7,431 nt of DNA, taken from positions 1 through 7,431 of the forward strand of contig JAAZIT010000219.1 in NCBI GenBank assembly GCA_012800685.1, written 5' to 3'. Shown here one piece after another: positions 1-4,690 of this stretch. The notes below the pieces were generated by a model that saw only the letters and a program-made list of their open reading frames with translations, had not been told where the DNA came from and made no database searches. A program made the position numbers and the translations under genes. Position 1 is the stretch's first letter. Every line of letters begins with the position of its first letter. The DNA comes from Clostridiales bacterium. Lineage in GTDB: Bacteria; Bacillota; Clostridia; Oscillospirales; Ruminococcaceae.

Positions 1-981
1 AGATCCTTTGCAACTAAAAGCAATTTCGTGATTTTGAGCAATACTATATTTATCACTTAATATTGCATCGACAATACTATTCCCAGTATCAAATTGTTGT
101 TTTTTAAACAGTGGCATCTTATGGAGCTGATCGATATAGGATACAGCTTCATTATTTTTATTTTCAATAATTAACGAGCTTATACAGTGCATTTGGTTTT
201 CGTAGTCATGTTTAAATGCATAAAACTCTTTTTTAAAAGACTCATGTTGTTTCTTATGGGTGATTTGATTATTAATTTCATTTTCAAGAATTTTTGTATT
301 ATTAGCATAATGATTTTTTAATATATTGTTTAGCATAAGGGACGCAATTATAACAATGAGTGTAAGTATAAAAAGTACAAGGATAAATTTAAACAAGCCT
401 TTTTGGAGCAATATTTTAGCTGTATTCATTTCTAACAGCGTAATCAGACCACTCATAATAAAAAAGCAGGCTAGAATAAGTGTCCATGTCGATTTGGAGA
501 CCAAGCTTAATGCTAATTTTGAGTTTTTCAATATTTTCTGTCTGCAAATTAAAATCAATATTATGAAAACAGCAAACTGAAGGGTAAGAGGTGGTAAGTT
601 TTCAATTAATGATAAATCAGTGACTATAAAGATGCTTCTTAGAACCAAAAGAGAAGCTTTCTTTATTATAGATTGTATAGTTAACAAAAATAATGAAAGA
701 TATAAAAATGAAATAGTGAACTTTGGGTTTAAGAATGCAGGAAAAATCATGAATCTGAAATAAAATAAAAATACCATAATAAACGTTATGTAAGAATTAA
801 CTTCATGATAGTATGTTTTAAATACAACAGCGTAAATCAAATGTATAAAGCATATAAATATAACTTGAAATTTTCTATCTGTTAATTTGGTACTATGAAA
901 ACTGGTGCTAAAAAGCAAAATATTTATAAGCATCAGTATGTCTGATGTAAAAAATAAAACTAAAGATACAACTGTAGTCAT
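1..981 (-). CDS. AgrC-like sensor histidine kinase, C-terminus cut by window edge
   Basis: The gene reads from ATG at 981-979 to the window edge with no stop; 327 residues are visible and the C-terminus is missing. About six or seven hydrophobic segments (roughly residues 5-25, 38-55, 64-80, 88-106, 133-147, 165-184, 197-218) form a polytopic membrane sensor. A charged, probably coiled-coil stretch (222-255) follows, then a histidine box 'FKHDYENQ' with His258 as the likely phosphoacceptor. 'DTGNSIVDAILSDK' (298-311) is typical of the region leading into the GHKL ATPase domain of AgrC/ComD-type kinases. The ATP-binding N and G boxes would lie beyond the edge. It starts 2 bp after the regulator's stop codon, with AAAAGGA about 9 nt upstream, so the two genes are co-transcribed. 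It should phosphorylate the LytTR regulator. The signal is unknown: no AgrB or AgrD-like peptide gene is visible. Confidence 0.88.
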   Translation of the reverse strand, partial: MTTVVSLVLFFTSDILMLINILLFSTSFHSTKLTDRKFQVIFICFIHLIYAVVFKTYYHEVNSYITFIMVFLFYFRFMIFPAFLNPKFTISFLYLSLFLLTIQSIIKKASLLVLRSIFIVTDLSLIENLPPLTLQFAVFIILILICRQKILKNSKLALSLVSKSTWTLILACFFIMSGLITLLEMNTAKILLQKGLFKFILVLFILTLIVIIASLMLNNILKNHYANNTKILENEINNQITHKKQHESFKKEFYAFKHDYENQMHCISSLIIENKNNEAVSYIDQLHKMPLFKKQQFDTGNSIVDAILSDKYSIAQNHEIAFSCKGS

Positions 982-983
982 TT

Positions 984-1694
984 TCACCAGTCCTTTTCGT
1001 TGTAACGTAAAATATAGTTTTGAAATCCGTCTTTAAACGAAGAAAGCTGAGTTCTTCCGATTTTTGCTATCTCTCCATTTTCAAAATATATATTCTGATT
1101 GTCATGCTTTTTTATATGTTCAAAATTTACAATAAAGGAACGATGACATCTAAAAAACTTATTTTCAGGAAGCATATTTTCAATTTCACGAAGGTAACGC
1201 AAACAATCATAATGCCCCTCGGTAGTCCTCAGTAACGTATGCTTACCCTGTGATTCTGCATATATTAGTTCAGAAAGCTGTATACGAAGGATGCCGTCAT
1301 GGATTTTTAAGGTTAACAGGGAATCCTCATCAATTGTTTTCAGAAAGTCATCCAGAGCATTAAACAATTTAGATTCTTGAATTGGCTTTGTCAGGAATCT
1401 AAATGTATTTACATGGAAAGATTGAAACACCATCTCAGGAAAACCTGTTAAAAAGATAATTGTAACATATTTGTTTTTAGCACGTAAAAGCTTAGCGGTT
1501 TCTATACCATTAAGACCTTTCATTTTATAATCCATAAAAATTAAATCAAAATTTAAATTGCTCGCAAGAAGATCATGCCCATTCGAAAAGTAAAAATTAA
1601 CAATGTCAACTTTTCTCTCCGTAGAGTATTTATTTAAATATTTATTTAGTTCTATGTAAAAGAACTTTTCGTCATCGCATATAGCTACTCTCAT
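984..1694 (-). CDS. LytTR-family response regulator (AgrA/ComE type)
   Basis: This is a 236-residue two-domain regulator. The receiver domain (about 1-120) shows the acidic pair Asp7-Asp8, the phosphoacceptor Asp55 in 'LIFMDYKMKGLNGIE', Thr83, and Lys103-Pro104. The C-terminal LytTR DNA-binding domain (about 126-230) carries the family signature 'FFRCHRSFIVN' (180-190) and ends in the usual 'GRTQLSSFK' segment. I chose ATG at 1694-1692: it gives the normal family N-terminus 'MRVAICDDE' and has AAGGA about 10 nt upstream. A TTG codon in frame at 1724 would add ten atypical residues and is less likely. It is first in an operon with the downstream kinase gene. LytTR proteins bind pairs of 9-bp boxes about one or two turns apart; such a pair lies at 1876-1905 in front of the divergent surface operon, which is the probable target. 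Confidence 0.95.
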   Translation of the reverse strand: MRVAICDDEKFFYIELNKYLNKYSTERKVDIVNFYFSNGHDLLASNLNFDLIFMDYKMKGLNGIETAKLLRAKNKYVTIIFLTGFPEMVFQSFHVNTFRFLTKPIQESKLFNALDDFLKTIDEDSLLTLKIHDGILRIQLSELIYAESQGKHTLLRTTEGHYDCLRYLREIENMLPENKFFRCHRSFIVNFEHIKKHDNQNIYFENGEIAKIGRTQLSSFKDGFQNYILRYNEKDW

Positions 1695-1740
1695 AATGTC
1701 AATATCCTTATCATATAGATTCAAGTTAATATATATAATA

Positions 1741-1769
1741 AGTATATCATATATATTTGTTTAATGCAA
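1741..1769 (-). promoter_or_regulatory. Candidate promoter of the regulator-kinase operon
   Basis: Read on the minus strand, TATACT (1746-1741) matches five of six bases of a sigma-A -10 box. It is preceded after 17 bp by a weak -35, TTGCAT (1769-1764). Transcription would start near 1735, about 40 nt before the ATG. The weak -35 lies inside one copy of a 21-bp direct repeat, as would fit activator-dependent transcription. The region is so AT-rich that other -10-like sequences are present, so the assignment is tentative. Confidence 0.35.
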
Positions 1770-1831
1770 TATAAATCAATATATATGCTAATATACCATA
1801 AAATTAATAAAATGCAGTATAAATCACTATA
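1763..1831. repeat. Pair of 21-bp direct repeats, 48 bp apart
   Basis: The copies lie at 1763-1783 and 1811-1831 and share the pattern aatgcaRtataaatcaMta plus two more identical bases; 19 of 21 positions match. The proximal copy overlaps the candidate -35 of the regulator operon and the distal copy lies further upstream. They do not match the LytTR box consensus. They could be operator sites for autoregulation or simply a small duplication in AT-rich DNA. Confidence 0.5.
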
Positions 1832-1875
1832 GTTGTAAATATATCAAGTTTAAATATTTTATCAAAGATTTTTAT

Positions 1876-1905
1876 GCAGTTCATGCCTTTTTTAATACCG
1901 TTCAT
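1876..1905 (+). promoter_or_regulatory. LytTR-type two-box regulator binding site
   Basis: Two 9-bp direct repeats, GCAGTTCAT (1876-1884) and ACCGTTCAT (1897-1905), are separated by exactly 12 bp. The published LytTR box pattern is [TA][AC][CA]GTTN[AG][TG]; the second box matches all nine positions and the first matches eight. The 12-bp spacer is the arrangement known for AgrA sites. The pair ends 10 bp before a candidate -35 hexamer (1916-1921), a usual place for an activator. The divergently encoded LytTR regulator is the obvious binder. A third box, ACAGTTCAT, lies on the minus strand at 1982-1990. Confidence 0.62.
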
Positions 1906-1913
1906 CCGATTTC

Positions 1914-1930
1914 TGTTGAAATTTGTCGAA
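1914..1930 (+). promoter_or_regulatory. Tandem Spo0A-box-like pair
   Basis: TGTTGAA (1914-1920) and TGTCGAA (1924-1930) lie in the same orientation with 3 bp between them, a 10-bp repeat. The second matches the 0A box consensus TGNCGAA exactly; the first differs at one position. Tandem 0A boxes one helical turn apart are the arrangement known from the Bacillus abrB promoter. The pair overlaps the candidate -35 and spacer, so binding could either block or remodel polymerase. The window itself does not show that the organism has Spo0A. Confidence 0.4.
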
Positions 1931-1944
1931 AAATAACATAATAT
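1916..1944 (+). promoter_or_regulatory. Candidate distal promoter of the surface operon
   Basis: TTGAAA (1916-1921, five of six -35 bases) is followed after 17 bp by TAATAT (1939-1944, four of six -10 bases). The predicted start is near 1951, leaving a 5' leader of about 220 nt. The LytTR site would then cover roughly -75 to -46 and the 0A-like boxes would overlap the -35. The imperfect -10 fits a promoter that needs an activator. Confidence 0.4.
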
Positions 1945-1976
1945 ATTGTATGTATGCAATACCTTAAGTTAAGTAG

Positions 1977-2023
1977 AAAAGATGAACTGTATATATTGGT
2001 TTCTTAAATTAGTTCTATCTTTT
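1977..2023 (+). repeat. Inverted repeat in the leader of the surface operon
   Basis: AAAAGATGAACT (1977-1988) pairs with AGTTCTATCTTTT (2011-2023): a 12-bp stem with one bulged base and a 22-nt loop. If transcription starts near 1951, this hairpin forms early in the leader. The 3' arm itself ends in TTTT, but no T-run follows and the stem is AT-rich, so it would be at best a weak attenuator. The 5' arm and first loop bases contain the LytTR-like box on the minus strand (1982-1990). Confidence 0.35.
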
Positions 2024-2063
2024 ATCATAAGAAGTTTAAATATAAAAATAAAATAATTGTCAT

Positions 2064-2083
2064 TTACTACACTATTGTAGTAA
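2064..2083. promoter_or_regulatory. Perfect 8-bp palindrome, possible operator
   Basis: TTACTACA (2064-2071) and TGTAGTAA (2076-2083) are exact inverted repeats around the 4-base centre CTAT. This looks like a binding site for a dimeric repressor or activator, about 90 bp before the surface gene. It resembles BlaI/MecI operators (TACA-N2-TGTA), but the central gap is 4 rather than 2 bases, so no family is assigned. Confidence 0.4.
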
Positions 2084-2137
2084 TAGGCATTATTTTGATT
2101 GAAATAAGGTTGGAAACATAGGGAGTAATTAGTAATC

Positions 2138-2143
2138 TATAAT
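2138..2143 (+). promoter_or_regulatory. Candidate proximal -10 box of the surface operon
   Basis: This is a perfect TATAAT; transcription would start near 2150, 25 nt before the ATG. No good -35 lies 16-18 bp upstream. The nearest candidate, TTGGAA at 2110-2115, is 22 bp away. It could be an activator-dependent second promoter or chance in AT-rich DNA. Confidence 0.35.
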
Positions 2144-2174
2144 AATTTTGGATATAAAAAATGGAGGATTTTAA

Positions 2175-4670
2175 ATGAAAATAACTGGAAAAACTAAATT
2201 AATTTTAGGTGCTGCTTTTGCATCAACAGCTGCGCTAACTGTTGCTATTGTAATTTTAGTTTCAAATCAGACACAACGTGAACCTAGTAGTAACCCATGG
2301 GATTATACAATGTATGCTTTTGGTGAACACAACTCTTTAAAAAGTGTTGCCGATAATTTATCCGTTCAAGGAGATATCCGTACAAATGGTAGTATGAATT
2401 TAAATGGTAAAAATGCTTCTGTTTCAGGTTTTGTAATTTCTGGAAACACGGTGTCAGATGGACTTAAGTCATTTGAATTTGAGAAAAAAATTGAAAATGA
2501 AGAGATTCTCCCTCATGATAATGTTTTCCAAAATATATATGATATTGCTGAAGATGGTGATTGTGTAACATATCAAAAAGAGGATATTTCCGAAAATTTT
2601 GTACGATTTAACAATCCTGTTATTGTTGAATCCGAATGGAATGTAAACGTTTCGGCAGATATTTCACCTGTCATTTCAGAAGAGCCACGGGAAAGTGAAA
2701 AAAAATTTGGTGCTTTTGGTGCAGGGTTTTTGACTTCAGTTTATGAAAATCCAACAAAATGGAATAATGTTCTTCCTATATTTTATCAGGGCTCAGGACT
2801 AAATAATGATGAAAGTGGTCTTAAGAGTTTACTTGAGCTTGGGGAGAAGAGTAATTTTATTCCTATTGGAGAGCAAAGTGTATCTGAAAATTGGAAATTT
2901 TACGAGAAACTTCCTGCCGGGGTTTTTCAAGAAAATTTTAATCAAAACTATGTTCCTAATTATATAAATTCTTTAAAAGAAGAAAACAAGCAAGTGTTTT
3001 CCGTAGGTCAATCAGAGAAAACCGTTATAATTGAAGCAGGACATGACAAATCAATGATAAACCCAACTGAGGCACTGGATGCCAAAAGTCTAACAGTAAC
3101 TGGTGGAAGTCTTACACTAAATGGAAATTATGAAAGTCTTGAAGAAATAAGACTTGACAACTGGGGTGGCATACAGCTTATCGGAAACTTTCCAAATTTA
3201 AAACATATCTATAAAACTTCATGGGGAAATTTAAATTTAGCAGGGGATTTTTCAGCACTCAAATGTGTTTACATGAGTGGCGGTCAGATTCTTTTAGGAA
3301 ATGGCAATAATGGTTTTCAGTCGGACAACGCTGCCATAATTAATGAAAATGGACACATTATCGTTTATACTGCAAAGGACGTGACTCTTACAAACAGTAG
3401 GATTGTAACTAATCATAACATTACAATTAGAGGCGCCGGAAAGAACACATCACATTCTGGATTTAATGCAGAAAATTCGCTATTTGCGTCAAATAATGGA
3501 CTGGGCTTTGAGGACATGAGCGACAACAACGAAAAAAGATATCAGAAGCTTCCTGTTTTCTATTCAAATATACCTATGTCCTTTGTTAATTGCAATTTTG
3601 AGCTAATGCAGGGTGCATATATATCTAAAAATGGAGCAATGACATTAACAGAATCTGATATAAAGACTTTTAGAGGTTTTTTATTCTCACCTCTTGGTAT
3701 TGATGAAAACGCTTCAAACTCATCTGTTGGGTTATATTTAGACACATGGAGCTATAACGTAGATCCTGACATTAACAGTTTAAATATACAACAAAATGGA
3801 ATTTGGAACATTGGCAGCATAGGTGCAATTGAAGCTGCTGAATTTCCAAATGAATTAGCAAAAAATATAGGCAATACAGAAAACTTTATTAGTAAAATTC
3901 AAACGATTCAAAATGCTGAAGGCAAAAATGAAGACAAGTATGTTTTAGGTGAGAGTGGCAACAAGCCTGGTGCCTTTATACTAAATTCCTATTTAATTGC
4001 AGACTCTGATATACATATTGATGTCGATTATTTAAGTAATAGTAAAAATGATAAGTCAGTAATTGCATCAAGAAATGGAAATATTATAATTAATATAAAT
4101 TCGGAAATAGATTTTAACGGAATTATTTACGCACCAAACGGAAGAGTAACAATTACTGGCTCTGGAAAAATTAATGGCAGAATCTTTGCACAAGATATAG
4201 AAATTATTTCTGATTCTCTTGTTATTACAAACGATGGAGAGGATATTTCTCATCTTGGATTTACTGCTCCTAAGGATCCGAAACCTACAGAAACAACGCT
4301 TTTAAGTACAACAACTGTTAGTGGTAGTTCTAGTACTGGTACTGGTACAGATATTCCAAAGGATACAACAACTACCACTACAGTAACAACAATAACTCCT
4401 GGTACTAGTGGTGGAACAACGACTTCAATACCTGCCACCACAACAGTCTCATCTACAGTTAGCGGAACAAATACTTCCCCTACTGAAATTACTACGATTA
4501 GTCCGAGTGAGCCACATATTCCAGTGCATAATCAAGCTAAATATGAATATGACAAGTTAGATAGGCTAATTAAGGTTATATATGATGAAGATAATTATAT
4601 TGAATATACATATGATTCTAATGGTAATATTAAAAAGGTCAAAACTGTGAAAGATGGAAAAACACAGTAA
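2175..4670 (+). CDS. Membrane-anchored surface protein with solenoid repeats, Thr/Ser-rich linker and a single C-terminal YD (RHS) repeat
   Basis: The protein has 831 residues; its start is fixed by GGAGG at 2163-2167, 7 nt before the ATG. A basic tip (Lys2-Lys8) and a hydrophobic segment (9-29) without a clear cleavage site suggest an N-terminal membrane anchor with the rest outside the cell. Residues 61-91 and about 633-690 ('NGIIYAPNGRVTITGSGKINGRIFAQ') have the short glycine-spaced strands of right-handed solenoid domains, as in bactofilin- or pilus-adhesion-like folds. Residues 311-385 hold three to four repeats of about 20 residues, G-x-I/L-x-L-x-G-N/D-F/Y-x-x-L. A Thr/Ser/Gly-rich linker follows (about 705-777). 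The last 40 residues contain one YD repeat, from 'YEYDKLDRL' (790-798) through 'YTYDSNGNIKKV'. No enzyme motif or sortase signal is visible. It is the first gene of an operon with the giant protein. Function is unknown; adhesion or assembly of a surface structure is an inference. Confidence 0.85.
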   Translation: MKITGKTKLILGAAFASTAALTVAIVILVSNQTQREPSSNPWDYTMYAFGEHNSLKSVADNLSVQGDIRTNGSMNLNGKNASVSGFVISGNTVSDGLKSFEFEKKIENEEILPHDNVFQNIYDIAEDGDCVTYQKEDISENFVRFNNPVIVESEWNVNVSADISPVISEEPRESEKKFGAFGAGFLTSVYENPTKWNNVLPIFYQGSGLNNDESGLKSLLELGEKSNFIPIGEQSVSENWKFYEKLPAGVFQENFNQNYVPNYINSLKEENKQVFSVGQSEKTVIIEAGHDKSMINPTEALDAKSLTVTGGSLTLNGNYESLEEIRLDNWGGIQLIGNFPNLKHIYKTSWGNLNLAGDFSALKCVYMSGGQILLGNGNNGFQSDNAAIINENGHIIVYTAKDVTLTNSRIVTNHNITIRGAGKNTSHSGFNAENSLFASNNGLGFEDMSDNNEKRYQKLPVFYSNIPMSFVNCNFELMQGAYISKNGAMTLTESDIKTFRGFLFSPLGIDENASNSSVGLYLDTWSYNVDPDINSLNIQQNGIWNIGSIGAIEAAEFPNELAKNIGNTENFISKIQTIQNAEGKNEDKYVLGESGNKPGAFILNSYLIADSDIHIDVDYLSNSKNDKSVIASRNGNIIININSEIDFNGIIYAPNGRVTITGSGKINGRIFAQDIEIISDSLVITNDGEDISHLGFTAPKDPKPTETTLLSTTTVSGSSSTGTGTDIPKDTTTTTTVTTITPGTSGGTTTSIPATTTVSSTVSGTNTSPTEITTISPSEPHIPVHNQAKYEYDKLDRLIKVIYDEDNYIEYTYDSNGNIKKVKTVKDGKTQ
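4291..4510 (+). repeat. Low-complexity Thr/Ser-coding linker
   Basis: This stretch is a run of ACA/ACT/ACC/AGT codons within the surface-protein gene, encoding blocks such as 'TTTTTTVTTITP' and 'SGSSSTGTGT'. Such linkers separate modules in extracellular proteins of ruminal and gut clostridia and may be glycosylated. The tract is prone to length change between strains. Confidence 0.75.
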
Positions 4671-4677
4671 AACAGTC

Positions 4678-4683
4678 AAGGAG
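4678..4683 (+). promoter_or_regulatory. Ribosome binding site of the giant gene
   Basis: AAGGAG lies 7 nt before the ATG at 4691, within the 20-bp gap after the upstream stop codon (4668-4670). It fixes the start and, with no terminator in the gap, supports co-transcription with the 831-residue gene. Confidence 0.85.
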
Positions 4684-4690
4684 AGTTTAA

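Noticed and set aside
326..580. 84-codon open frame on the plus strand
   Set aside because: It lies antisense inside the histidine kinase gene, which has clear family motifs; no good ribosome binding site or recognisable protein.
1020..1235. 71-codon open frame on the plus strand
   Set aside because: It is antisense to the LytTR domain of the regulator and its composition is that of a reverse-complement shadow.
1695..1724. Upstream TTG start adding ten residues to the response regulator
   Set aside because: The added residues are not typical of receiver domains, and the ATG at 1694 has its own Shine-Dalgarno and the canonical N-terminus.
1977..2023. Intrinsic terminator
   Set aside because: The stem is AT-rich with a 22-nt loop and no T-run follows, so it is kept only as an inverted repeat.
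2064..2083. BlaI/MecI-type operator
   Set aside because: The TACA/TGTA half-sites are present but the gap is 4 bases instead of 2, and no BlaI/MecI gene is in the window.
4250..4441. Val-rich 63-codon open frame on the minus strand
   Set aside because: It is the complement of the Thr-coding linker (ACN read backwards gives GTN Val codons).
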